A stretch of 33,486 nt of DNA from Lactobacillaceae bacterium UBA5807. GTDB lineage: Bacteria > Bacillota > Bacilli > Lactobacillales > Lactobacillaceae. The notes under the pieces were generated by a model that saw only the letters and a list, made by a program, of their open reading frames with translations, made no database searches and was not told the DNA's origin. The stretch is taken from the NCBI GenBank assembly GCA_002418005.1, contig DIDF01000001.1:1-33486 (forward strand), written 5' to 3'. The position numbers and the translations under genes are program-made. Below are positions 16,906 to 24,411 of the stretch, piece by piece (positions within the stretch are counted from its first letter, which is position 1; each line of letters begins with the position of its first letter).

Positions 16906-16940
16906 GTTGCCCTTTTTTTAGACAAATATTTTCTTGCAGA

Positions 16941-17392
16941 GAAGATCTGGTTGCTGGATGCTAAGAACCATATGCCTTCTCCACCTCAAAAAAGTAAAAA
17001 AACGATACTGTTTTTTGGCTAACTACTCGCTTGCGCTGCGTTGTCGTGCTCCGAAGAGCTGACCCCTGAAATGCTAAGAGCGCTATCACTTCTGCCCAAA
17101 AACAGGCAAAAGCGATAGCGTCTTTCAGATAACAACTCGCTTACTGCTTTGCGCTGCGTTGTCGTGCTCCGAAGAGCTGACCCCTGAAATGCTAAGAACT
17201 CTATCACCCTTGCCTAAAACCTGGCAAGAGCGATAGCGCCTTTAAGTTAACAACTCGCTTACTTCTTTGTGCTTCGTTGTCGTGCTCCGAAGAGCTGACC
17301 CCTGAAATGCTAAGAACTCTATCACCCTTGCCTAAAACCTGGCAAGAGCGATAGAGTCCTTAGCACACGGGGTCACCCGCTCTTCGGAGCAC
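16941..17392. repeat. tandem 118-bp hairpin repeats, three good copies plus one degenerate
   Basis: The anchor GTCGTGCTCCGAAGAGC starts at 17043, 17161 and 17279, exactly 118 bp apart. Each unit continues with GACCCCTGAAATGCTAAG, then an inner hairpin (CTATC..CTTGCC / GGCAAG..GATAG), then AACAACTCGCTTA. A worn copy is visible at about 16941-17042 (GAAGATCTG.. ATGCTAAGAAC .. CGATACTG .. AACTACTCGC). The outer stem bases differ between copies but still pair in the first (GCGCTATC/GATAGCG) and last (ACTCTATC/GATAGAGT). The middle copy carries the left arm of one type and the right arm of the other. The array fills the gap between convergent genes. No believable protein is encoded. Confidence 0.85.
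17282..17392. repeat. 111-bp palindrome ending the tandem array
   Basis: The last unit folds over its full length: GTGCTCCGAAGAGC (17282-17295) pairs perfectly with GCTCTTCGGAGCAC (17379-17392). Inside lie the further pairs GACCCC/GGGGTC, CTAAG/CTTAG, ACTCTATC/GATAGAGT and CTTGCC/GGCAAG. It ends at the base before the stop codon of the DUF711 gene, so the mRNA of that gene would carry this hairpin as its immediate 3' end. Confidence 0.85.
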
Positions 17393-18736
17393 TTAATTTT
17401 TAAACGAATGTATCGGCGCCGGAATTCTTCCACCTCTATTTACGAAGTCCGCCGAACTATTTTTATTTACCGGCATTACTGGGGCTGAACCAAATAAGCC
17501 ACCAAAATTAACCGTATCACCGACTTTTTTGCCAGTTGCCGGAATTACTCTCACAGCCGTTGTTTTATTATTGATAACTCCAATAGCCGCTTCATCAGCA
17601 ATCATTCCACTAATTGTCGTCGCCGGTGTGTCTCCGGGGATTGCTATCATATCCAATCCAACCGAGCAAACGGCCGTCATTGCTTCCAACTTTTCAATGT
17701 TCAAGTTCCCATGAGAAACTGCCTTAATCATGCCACTGTCCTCAGAAACTGGAATAAATGCACCAGAAAGGCCACCAACATGTTCGCAGGCCATAACGCC
17801 ACCCTTTTTGACAGCATCATTTAACAATGCCAACGTTGCCGTAGTTCCCGGAGCACCAACACTTTGCAAACCAATTTCTTCCAAAATTTCAGCAACTGAA
17901 TCACCTTTGGCGGGCGTTGGGGCTAATGATAAATCAACAATCCCAAATGGAACCCCTAATTCTTTAGCAGCAATATTGCCAACAAACTGCCCCATTCGAG
18001 TTACTTTGAAGGCTGTTTTCTTAATTGTTTCCGAAACTGTATCAATTGATTCACCTTTAACACCTTCCAAGGCCCGCTTTACTACACCTGGCCCACTAAT
18101 TCCAACATTAATAACCCGATCTGCTTCCCCGACACCATGAAAGGCTCCGGCCATAAAGGGATTATCTTCAACCGCATTTGCAAAAATTACCAAGCTCATG
18201 CAACTAACAGGATCGATTGCCGCTAACTGTTTAACTATCTCGCCCATTTGTTTAACCGCATCCATATTTATTCCGGCTCTAGTAGAACCAACATTTACGG
18301 AACTGCAAACTCGCTTTGTTTCGTTTAAAGCTTCTGGAATTGATTCAATCAGCCTATGGTCACCAATCTGATATCCTTTTTGAACCAAAGAAGAGAAGCC
18401 ACCAATTAAATCCACCCCTAAAGTCTCTGCCGCTTTATCCATTGTCTTGGCGTAAGCAACGTAATCTTTGTCATCACTGGCTGCCGCAATTAAAGATATC
18501 GGCGTCACTGAAATTCGCTTGTTTACGATTGGAATTCCATATTGAGATTCAATTTGATCGGCAACTTTTACTAAGTCTTTAGCGCTGGTAGTTAATTTTT
18601 CATAAATCTTTTGTCTAGATTTTGCACCATCGCTATCAATACAATCAAGTAAAGAAATTCCCATGGTAATAGTTCTGATATCCAAATTTTCTTCGGAAAT
18701 CATTCGAATTGTTTCAAGAATTTGTTTTGATTCCAT
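17393..18736 (-). CDS. PFL/DUF711 (UPF0210) family protein, 447 aa
   Basis: This is a conserved enzyme-like protein of unknown reaction, often annotated as PFL family because of remote similarity to pyruvate formate-lyase-type folds. Family segments visible include DIRTITMGISLLDCID near residue 20, CSSVNVGSTRAGINMDAVKQMG near 145-166, and the Gly-rich FHGVGEADRVINVGISGPGVV. Length is typical and no residues seem to be missing. AGGAG overlaps the stop of the ACT gene, which ends 9 nt upstream, so the two are one operon; this pairing is widespread in Firmicutes. A small-molecule-sensing partnership is likely but unproven. The 3' end abuts the 111-bp palindrome. Confidence 0.93.
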   Translation of the reverse strand: MESKQILETIRMISEENLDIRTITMGISLLDCIDSDGAKSRQKIYEKLTTSAKDLVKVADQIESQYGIPIVNKRISVTPISLIAAASDDKDYVAYAKTMDKAAETLGVDLIGGFSSLVQKGYQIGDHRLIESIPEALNETKRVCSSVNVGSTRAGINMDAVKQMGEIVKQLAAIDPVSCMSLVIFANAVEDNPFMAGAFHGVGEADRVINVGISGPGVVKRALEGVKGESIDTVSETIKKTAFKVTRMGQFVGNIAAKELGVPFGIVDLSLAPTPAKGDSVAEILEEIGLQSVGAPGTTATLALLNDAVKKGGVMACEHVGGLSGAFIPVSEDSGMIKAVSHGNLNIEKLEAMTAVCSVGLDMIAIPGDTPATTISGMIADEAAIGVINNKTTAVRVIPATGKKVGDTVNFGGLFGSAPVMPVNKNSSADFVNRGGRIPAPIHSFKN

Positions 18737-18745
18737 TTTAATCTC

Positions 18746-19015
18746 CTATAGTTTTTGAATCGCGTCAAATAATTCCTCGCGTTGAATTCGGATATCTAAG
18801 CCAGTTTCTTTAGAAAGGTCAGCAATTGCCTTTTTAACGGTGTCAAAGCTAATTTTCTTATCATCCCATTCGCCCACTAACATCATAGTGAAATATTCTT
18901 GCATTAACGTTTGGGAAATATCATTGATATTTACGTTTAAACTAGCCAATTTTGCAGAAACTTTTGCCACAATTCCAACTTGATCATGACCGATGACAGT
19001 GATTATTGCCTTCAT
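18746..19015 (-). CDS. ACT-domain protein (UPF0237), 89 aa
   Basis: This is a single ACT domain (beta-alpha-beta-beta-alpha-beta) starting AIITVIGHDQVGIVAKVSAK, the amino-acid or metabolite-binding fold. The Gly in the first loop and the NINDISQTLM strand are typical of the UPF0237 group. It is first in an operon with the DUF711 protein and likely supplies its regulatory ligand-binding part. An AAAAGGAG site precedes the ATG. The ligand is unknown. Confidence 0.93.
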   Translation of the reverse strand: MKAIITVIGHDQVGIVAKVSAKLASLNVNINDISQTLMQEYFTMMLVGEWDDKKISFDTVKKAIADLSKETGLDIRIQREELFDAIQKL

Positions 19016-19099
19016 ATATATTCTCCTTTTAATGACTTCAAAAATTAGAAAAAATCATATTTTATAAATAGTATACCAGAAAAAATTTAGATTTAGGTG

Positions 19100-19128
19100 T
19101 TGACATTTTATTTTAAAGGGTTTAAGTT
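19100..19128 (+). promoter_or_regulatory. probable promoter of the plus-strand T-box transcript
   Basis: A consensus -35 TTGACA (19100-19105) is followed after 17 nt by TAAGTT, a weak -10. It lies about 30 nt before the T-box leader. Confidence 0.5.
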
Positions 19129-19157
19129 ATTGTCAATCATTAAATTTAAATTAAAAA

Positions 19158-19415
19158 GCAATGAGGAGAACCGTTACTTTAATTTGATTCTAAGAGAGCT
19201 GCTGTTCGGTGTGAAGCAGAAATCAATTTGAGTAATAATCATCTCCAAGCTGCAAGGTCAAAAGTTTTAGTAGACTTTGCTGGGAACACCCATTATTGTG
19301 TCCGCAGATAATTCAAGTTGTCTGTTTGAGGTAATCTTTTAAGATTACGAATAAAGGTGGTACCGCGCATGAGCGCCCTTTTAACTGTGACAAACGGTTA
19401 AAGGGCGCTTTTTGT
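19158..19415 (+). ncRNA. T-box riboswitch, probable Ile specifier
   Basis: This is a tRNA-sensing leader. The T-box AAAGGTGGTACCGCG is at 19353-19367. The AG-rich Stem I element AAGAGAGCT is near 19192, and a strong terminator (AGCGCCCTTTTAAC with its complement, then T5) spans 19372-19413. Stem I base pairs GGAGA with TCTCC (19242-19246), and the upper stem pairs TTACT..AATTTGATT with AATCAATTTGAGTAA. This leaves TAATCA as the 3' side of the specifier loop; the codon just before the purine next to the base stem is ATC (19238-19240), Ile. The codon call is by eye. Downstream are a 35-codon ORF and a hydratase-like gene. Confidence 0.88.
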
Positions 19416-19451
19416 TTAATGAAATTTTATCAAAAAAGGTGGTGAGGACAT

Positions 19452-19559
19452 ATGGAAGCTGGTATTAGTAGCTCAGAAAAGAGTCCAAGTGAGATTAGTA
19501 TTTCAAATATTGTTTTGGTAAATGTTGCAAACGTTGTTGCCCTCACTAAACATCCATAA
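19452..19559 (+). CDS. 35-aa ORF between T-box and hydratase gene
   Basis: An ATG with GGTGAGGA 3 nt upstream opens a 35-residue ORF that starts MEAGISSSEKSPSEISIS and continues NIVLVNVANVVAL. The second half is hydrophobic; Ile, Val and Leu together make 11 of 35 residues. It is not recognised. It could be a leader peptide giving a second layer of branched-chain amino acid control under the Ile-type T-box, a small functional peptide, or a remnant gene start. The hydratase begins 33 nt later with its own strong site. Confidence 0.45.
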   Translation: MEAGISSSEKSPSEISISNIVLVNVANVVALTKHP

Positions 19560-19592
19560 GTGGGGACGGAAAATTACTCGGAGGTAATTCCT

Positions 19593-20408
19593 ATGGATAC
19601 TTTAAAAAAACAGACACAAAGCTTAACTAAAGATGAAGAACAATTCGCAAATGACTTATTTAACGCATATGAAACTCACAAGCCACTTCTTATGAAAGAT
19701 TACAACAAAGTAAATACAGAAGATGCTGCTTATCGAGTGCAGGCTCGCTTAACTGAATTAAAGAAAGAACCAGTCGGTGGCTATAAAGTCTCACTAACCA
19801 GCAAACAAACTCAAGACATGTTTGATTCCGATTCACCCCTTTATGGAGCTCAAGTCCAAAGTCACTTTCTTCAGTCACCAGTCACGCTTCATCATAACGA
19901 AATGATGGAACCATTGGCTGAAGTCGAAATGCTTTTTAAAGCAAAAGAAGATCTGAAAGCTTCAGACTCATTAGAAGATTTGCTACATAAGACTCAAGTA
20001 GCAGCTGCAGTTGAAGTTCCTGATTCAAGATTTAAAGATTGGTTCCCAGACTTATCAAAGTACAATGTTATGGCTGACGCAGCTGTGGGGGGATACGTCG
20101 TCTATGATAATGAAGTAGATACTGATAAATTATTTGATAACGTTGACGACTTAGCAAATGTTCATTGTGAACTTTTCCATGATGGCAAGAAACTTAAAGA
20201 TGGGGCTTCATCAGAAGTTCTTGGCAACCCATTAAATTCATTACACTGGTTGGTTAGCAAGCTTGAACAACAGGGTAACCCACTAACTAAAGGTCAGAGA
20301 GTATCAAGTGGGACTTTCCTACTTCCAGAAAAATTAACTGCTGGAAATTGGCGGGCAACATTTGATAAGGGACTCGGTGCCGTCCTTCTTAACGTAACTG
20401 CAAAATAA
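19593..20408 (+). CDS. 2-keto-4-pentenoate hydratase-like (MhpD/FAH superfamily) protein, 271 aa
   Basis: It resembles MhpD-type hydratases, which add water to 2-hydroxypenta-2,4-dienoate, or decarboxylases of the same fold. Family-like features are VGGYKVSLTSKQTQ near residue 60, the acidic metal-site region MMEPLAEVEMLF near 105-116, VAAAVEVPDSRFKDW near 140, and the C-terminal GQRVSSGTF with GLGAVLLNV. The actual substrate in a lactic acid bacterium is unknown; a keto acid linked to branched-chain amino acids is possible given the T-box. The ATG has GGAGGT 7 nt upstream; an in-frame GTG at 19560 is rejected because it lacks such a site. It ends at a shared terminator. Confidence 0.75.
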   Translation: MDTLKKQTQSLTKDEEQFANDLFNAYETHKPLLMKDYNKVNTEDAAYRVQARLTELKKEPVGGYKVSLTSKQTQDMFDSDSPLYGAQVQSHFLQSPVTLHHNEMMEPLAEVEMLFKAKEDLKASDSLEDLLHKTQVAAAVEVPDSRFKDWFPDLSKYNVMADAAVGGYVVYDNEVDTDKLFDNVDDLANVHCELFHDGKKLKDGASSEVLGNPLNSLHWLVSKLEQQGNPLTKGQRVSSGTFLLPEKLTAGNWRATFDKGLGAVLLNVTAK

Positions 20409-20488
20409 TTATTAATTAAAAAAGCTTAAACTAAACACACATACTGACATAGAACATAAAAAACACATATAAACGCACATAACATATT

Positions 20489-20522
20489 AAAAGGCTTACT
20501 TCCAAATGGAAGTAAGCCTTTT
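20489..20522. terminator. bidirectional terminator between hydratase and Usp genes
   Basis: A perfect 15-bp stem (AAAAGGCTTACTTCC and its complement) with AAAT loop ends in A/T on both sides and sits between convergent genes. The 80 nt before it are AT-rich and hold nothing else visible. Confidence 0.9.
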
Positions 20523-20528
20523 AAATTC

Positions 20529-20981
20529 TCATTTTCGCAATACCATAACGGAAATCGGTGCATATTTAGCCATATAAGCTGCCTGGGATCCAAAAAATTT
20601 GCTAACCCCTGTTTTATCGAGGGAACCAACAATTAGAAGGTCAGCATTGGATTTGGGAATAACTTTTCCCACTATCGTTTCTCCAACATTTCCTTGAGCA
20701 ACAATTGTCTCAACGTTTTTTACTCCATCGGCTAACGCTTGATCTCGATAATCATTAATCTCCTCTTCAAGATTAGCATGGTTTTTATGAAGAAAATCTT
20801 TGTTTAAAATAAGTGATTTATTATTGTCTCTTCGTTCAATAATGTTAGTAATAATTAAATCTGCGTTATTTTCTTTTGCTCTTTGAATTGCTTGTTCAAA
20901 GGCATACTGCGCATCAGCTGATGGATCGACACCAACTAAAATTCGTTTGAATTCGGCTGGGCTTTCTTTGAGATTTAACAT
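20529..20981 (-). CDS. universal stress protein (UspA family), 150 aa
   Basis: This is a Rossmann-like UspA-domain protein. It begins with the strand RILVGVDPSADAQYAFEQA and carries the nucleotide-binding signature near the C-terminus, VGSLDKTGVSKFFGS, in place of the common GxxGxxxxxxxGS pattern, followed by ISVMVLR. AAGGAG lies upstream of the ATG. It is a close paralogue of the gene at 23823-24272: most residues match, including the whole C-terminal third apart from a few changes. Usp proteins act under stress, some binding ATP; the role here is not known. Confidence 0.92.
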   Translation of the reverse strand: MLNLKESPAEFKRILVGVDPSADAQYAFEQAIQRAKENNADLIITNIIERRDNNKSLILNKDFLHKNHANLEEEINDYRDQALADGVKNVETIVAQGNVGETIVGKVIPKSNADLLIVGSLDKTGVSKFFGSQAAYMAKYAPISVMVLRK

Positions 20982-21166
20982 TTTGCCACTTCTCCTTCAA
21001 AAAATTTCAGACTGAGTCATTAGTTAAAAAGTTGCCTAAATTATGGCCCTCAGTCCGCTATTTTTTATTATACAACTTCTTTTACTTTTTACTTCCCAAA
21101 CTTTTAAGGCTACTCTTCTAAAACTTTATTTCTGCCCATTATTTAACAAAGTGGAAATAGAGTAAT

Positions 21167-21207
21167 TAAAAAAGAGCCAGTCTCCAGTGATTAAGGAAAC
21201 TAGCTCT
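21167..21207 (-). terminator. terminator of the ABC transporter operon
   Basis: On the minus strand AGAGC-T-AGT-T-TCC pairs with GGA-G-ACT-G-GCTCT, followed by T6. It lies just past the ATPase gene. Confidence 0.8.
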
Positions 21208-21217
21208 CAAATTAATT

Positions 21218-21952
21218 TTAAAGTTCCATCGCAGTAAGGAAATCATGAATTCTTCCACTTGGTTCATCAAAGAATTCCTCACGGCTGCCAGTAAATTCAA
21301 TTTGCCCATTTTCAACAAAAACAATCTGGTCGGCAACCTTTTTTGCAAACTCCATATTGTGAGTGACCACAATCATAGACCGCTTTTGGGCAGCTAACTT
21401 TAAAAGGATTCGCAAAACCTGCGCCTCAATTTCGGGATCCAAAGCACTAGTGGGTTCATCAAACAAAGTGTACTTTGGATCCATGGCTAACGCCCGACAA
21501 ATTGAAATTCGTTGTTGCTGACCACCTGAAAGTTGATTTGGATACATTCCTTCAACATCGGGTAACCCGACCAATTTCAGCAGATGACGAGCATTTTCTT
21601 GGGCCTTTGACTTACTTTGTTTTAAAACATGAATTGGTCCTTCAGTAATATTTTGGAGGATTTTCAAATGAGGAAATAAATTCCAACTTTGAAACACCAT
21701 CGCCGTCATTCTTCGAATGGTCAGAATTTGATTTTGAGAAATATATTTACTAAAATCTACCGATTGATCATCAATCTGGTATAAACCACTTTGAGGCTGC
21801 TCAAGCAGATTAAGTGTTCTCAGTAATGTTGATTTACCAGCGCCAGAGGGCCCGAGAATAACGGTGGTTTCATTTTTGTTAATCGAAAGATTGATATCTT
21901 TCAGGGCATATTTACCTTTAAATTGTTTATTGATGTGCTCTAACTTTATCAT
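21218..21952 (-). CDS. amino-acid ABC transporter ATP-binding protein, 244 aa
   Basis: This is the energy subunit of a polar-amino-acid (PAAT) importer. Walker A GPSGAGKST is at 34-42, the ABC signature LSGGQQQR at 141-148, Walker B YTLFDEPTSALDPE at about 161-174, and the switch His H198 is in VVTHNMEF. Length is that of GlnQ-type ATPases. It is the third gene of the operon, starting 2 nt after the permease stop, and is under the T-box at 23525-23760. The T-box points to methionine or a related sulfur amino acid as substrate. Confidence 0.94.
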   Translation of the reverse strand: MIKLEHINKQFKGKYALKDINLSINKNETTVILGPSGAGKSTLLRTLNLLEQPQSGLYQIDDQSVDFSKYISQNQILTIRRMTAMVFQSWNLFPHLKILQNITEGPIHVLKQSKSKAQENARHLLKLVGLPDVEGMYPNQLSGGQQQRISICRALAMDPKYTLFDEPTSALDPEIEAQVLRILLKLAAQKRSMIVVTHNMEFAKKVADQIVFVENGQIEFTGSREEFFDEPSGRIHDFLTAMEL

Positions 21953-21954
21953 TG

Positions 21955-22650
21955 TTATGCTCCTCGATTAATCAAATACCTTGAGGTTCTTTTTTCCAAA
22001 TAATGCTGCAGCCAGGTCAACAATGTACAGATTACGGCATAATATACGGCAACGATACTGTACATTAAAAGAGGTTCGTAATTTTTTGCGGCAATTTGTT
22101 GACTGACCATAAACATTTCTGTAATCGTAATTGAACTAGCAAGTGAAGTATCCTTAACTAAGGAAATAAACGAATTAGAAAGCGGTGGTAAAGCAACTCT
22201 GATTGCTTGAGGAAATATAATCAGACTCATTACCTGCCAGTACTTCATCCCAATAGAAGAAGCAGCTTCCCACTGCCCTTCCGGAATGGATTGAATTGCA
22301 CTTCTGATTGACTCCGAACAGTAAGCCCCAGTATTTAGCGAAAATACGACAATCCCGGCAGTAAATGCAGGAAATTGAATGCCAATGTTGGGTAATCCAA
22401 AAAATACAATAAATAACTGGACCAACTCAGGAGTAGATCTAAACAACCAAACATAAAAGTCTGCGATCAGTTTTAAAAATCGCCAAAGAAGTTTAAAAAC
22501 AATATTTCCCTTAGGATTAGATATTCGAATCATTGCAGTAAAGATCGAAATAATGAATCCCAGAGCAAAAGAGATTATTGAAAGCGGAATGGTAAATTCT
22601 AATCCAGCCTGAACAATTTGAGGAGTCGAGCTAACAATTGTATCCCACAT
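21955..22650 (-). CDS. amino-acid ABC transporter permease, 231 aa
   Basis: This is the membrane subunit of the PAAT-type importer, with about five TM helices. The EAA loop that contacts the ATPase is at EGQWEAASSIGMKYWQVMSL, followed by FPQAIRVALPPLSNSFISLV, both typical of the HisM/GlnP group. A FRSTPELVQLF segment also matches the family. It lies 29 nt after the binding-protein gene and 2 nt before the ATPase gene. Confidence 0.94.
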   Translation of the reverse strand: MWDTIVSSTPQIVQAGLEFTIPLSIISFALGFIISIFTAMIRISNPKGNIVFKLLWRFLKLIADFYVWLFRSTPELVQLFIVFFGLPNIGIQFPAFTAGIVVFSLNTGAYCSESIRSAIQSIPEGQWEAASSIGMKYWQVMSLIIFPQAIRVALPPLSNSFISLVKDTSLASSITITEMFMVSQQIAAKNYEPLLMYSIVAVYYAVICTLLTWLQHYLEKRTSRYLINRGA

Positions 22651-22679
22651 AGTTAGATCCTTTCAAAAATTTTCAAGAT

Positions 22680-23477
22680 TTACTTTTTGGTAATATTAGC
22701 ACCAAAGTACTTCTGTGAAAGCTTTTTTAAAGTTCCGTCTTTTCTAAGGGCTTTAAGAGCTTTATCAAGTTTCTTTTTCAAACCTTTATTATTCTTATTG
22801 ATAAGACCTGCCACTTTGGCTGGCTTTATTTCACTAGTTGGGACAACAATTCCTTTAACCTTGGCACTTGGTTGATCTTTCTTGTAAGCCAAAAAGGCTT
22901 CGCGAGAATTAATTGTTCCATCAATCCGCCCTTCTTCAATAAGTTGGATAGTTGTTGCTAACTCACTAGAAGGAACTGTGTTTGCGCCAAATTTCTTAGC
23001 TTTTGTTTCGTTATCCGTTCCGACACCAACACCAATCTTCTTGCCCTTGATATCTTGAATCTTTTTAATTGAACTGTTGTTCTTGGTAATAAGAATGTAT
23101 TTAGAATAAATGTACGGTTTAGTAAATAAAAAGTTTTTCTTTCTAGCTTTAGTAACATCAATATCATTTAAAGCTAAATCAAATTTTTTATCTGCAACCC
23201 CGGCAATCAATGAGTCCCACTTTGTTGGAACAAAATTGACTTTTAAGCCAGCCTTTTTAGCCAAATCTTTACCAAGTTCAACTTCAAATCCAGTCAGCTT
23301 ACCATTTTGTCGGTAAGAATATGGTGCAAAAGCACCTTCCAGCCCAATTGTTAAGGTTCCTGGTGTTTTTAATTGAGCTTTTTGCGAAGAACTGCTCTTA
23401 CCACATCCGGCCAAAACCAAAATAGCAACAAACAATGTCAGTACAATACTGGCTATTCGTTTAAATCTTTTCTTCAT
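22680..23477 (-). CDS. amino-acid ABC transporter substrate-binding lipoprotein, 265 aa
   Basis: This is the extracellular receptor of the importer. It has a lipoprotein signal with lipobox LAGC, Cys at residue 25, followed by a Ser/Lys linker. The SBP family 3 fold shows in LTIGLEGAFAPYSYRQNGKL, GFEVELGKDLAKKAGLKV and the DLALNDIDVTKARK segment. A GTG three bases upstream is an equally spaced alternative start after AGGGGTG, so the exact N-terminus is uncertain by one residue. First gene of a three-gene operon behind a T-box. Confidence 0.94.
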   Translation of the reverse strand: MKKRFKRIASIVLTLFVAILVLAGCGKSSSSQKAQLKTPGTLTIGLEGAFAPYSYRQNGKLTGFEVELGKDLAKKAGLKVNFVPTKWDSLIAGVADKKFDLALNDIDVTKARKKNFLFTKPYIYSKYILITKNNSSIKKIQDIKGKKIGVGVGTDNETKAKKFGANTVPSSELATTIQLIEEGRIDGTINSREAFLAYKKDQPSAKVKGIVVPTSEIKPAKVAGLINKNNKGLKKKLDKALKALRKDGTLKKLSQKYFGANITKK

Positions 23478-23524
23478 CACACAACACCCCTAAAATATAT
23501 TTTTAAATAACTGTCAAATCAAAT

Positions 23525-23760
23525 AAAAACGCCCAAATCTCCAAAATGAGATAAGGACGTTTAGCCGTGGTGCCACCTTAATTCGTGATATAAAACATCA
23601 CCTTATTACTGTTAATTAACGGAAACAACCCGGCAAAGTTCGAAATAATTCTCACTTTTACATTTATAAAAAGACCATCTTCAACAGTTATTTGTACTCT
23701 CTTTCACCTTAACAGAGCTCTCTTTAACAAATTGAAACTGCCTACTCATCTTTAACTTTG
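23525..23760 (-). ncRNA. T-box riboswitch, probable Met specifier
   Basis: Read on the minus strand, the leader has an AAAGAGAGC element in Stem I and the T-box AAGGTGGCACCACGG (23565-23579). It ends with a terminator (AACGTCC..ATCTC / GAGAT..GGGCGTT then T5) at about 23525-23562. The Stem I base pairs AAAGA with TCTTT, and CAGTT with AACTG. This leaves TTGAAGATGG on the 3' side of the specifier loop; the codon just before the purine next to the base stem is ATG (23676-23678), Met. GAA, GAT or AAG in other registers cannot be fully excluded. It controls the ABC transporter operon, supporting methionine uptake. Confidence 0.88.
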
Positions 23761-23779
23761 ACATTATTAAATTATTTCT

Positions 23780-23807
23780 AGTATACTTTTAATTTAATAA
23801 CTGTCAA
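23780..23807 (-). promoter_or_regulatory. promoter of the minus-strand T-box transcript
   Basis: On the minus strand TTGACA (23802-23807) is followed after 16 nt by TATACT (23780-23785). It starts just after the Usp gene stop codon, so the Usp transcript runs straight into this promoter without a terminator. Confidence 0.75.
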
Positions 23808-23822
23808 GAACAGCGGCCAAGC

Positions 23823-24272
23823 TTATGGCCTAACCACCATAACAGAAATTGGTGCATATTTTGCCATATACGCTGCTTGGGACCCAAAGATTTTGCTGAC
23901 ACCCTTTTTGTCTAATGATCCAACAATTAGCAAATCAGCCTTTGAAGCAGGAATAACTTTTTTAACAATTGTTTCCCCAGCGTCACCTTCGGCTACAATG
24001 GTCTCAACATTTTTCACTCCGGCAGCCAAAGCTTGGTCTTTATACTTATTTACCTGAGTTTCAATATCCGCATGTTTTTGATGGAGAAAATCTTTGTCCA
24101 ATAAAGGATCTGGATTGTCTTTAACGTGTTCAATAATAGTAGTTATAATCAAGTCTGACCCATCTTCTTTGGCTCTTTCAATTGCCTTTTGAAAAGCAAA
24201 CTGAGCGTCATCTGAAGTGTCAACACCAACTAAAATGCGATGAAATCTGGTTTGGACATCATTATTTTCCAT
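23823..24272 (-). CDS. universal stress protein (UspA family), paralogue, 149 aa
   Basis: This is a second UspA-domain protein closely matching the one at 20529-20981, with the same start of the fold (HRILVGVDTSDDAQFAFQKA), the same DFLHQKHADIE-type helix and the same C-terminal VGSLDKKGVSKIFGS and ISVMVVR. The pair flanks the T-box transporter operon, which suggests a duplication later separated by, or arising around, that operon. A GGGAGG site precedes the ATG. No terminator is visible between its stop and the next promoter. Confidence 0.92.
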   Translation of the reverse strand: MENNDVQTRFHRILVGVDTSDDAQFAFQKAIERAKEDGSDLIITTIIEHVKDNPDPLLDKDFLHQKHADIETQVNKYKDQALAAGVKNVETIVAEGDAGETIVKKVIPASKADLLIVGSLDKKGVSKIFGSQAAYMAKYAPISVMVVRP

Positions 24273-24411
24273 AGAATCCTCCCTTTTTGATTCAAATAAA
24301 TTATAGAACTTATCGTAAAATTAGAACAGTATCGACTTTATTTTTTTCAATGAAAATGCCAAAAAAGTATAGTAAGATATTAATTAAAATTATTTTAAAG
24401 AAGGAACGAAT

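Noticed and set aside
17019..17207. A 62-codon minus-strand ORF inside the hairpin array
   Set aside because: It spans two copies of the 118-bp repeat, has no ribosome binding site, and its sequence just translates the repeat arms.
17043..17392. The regular repeats as a CRISPR array
   Set aside because: Units are 118 bp tandem copies with no short repeat and unique-spacer alternation, and no cas genes are near.
16941..17392. The hairpin units as integron attC sites
   Set aside because: There is no integrase, no captured gene cassettes between units and no clear GTTRRRY/RYYYAAC core pair.
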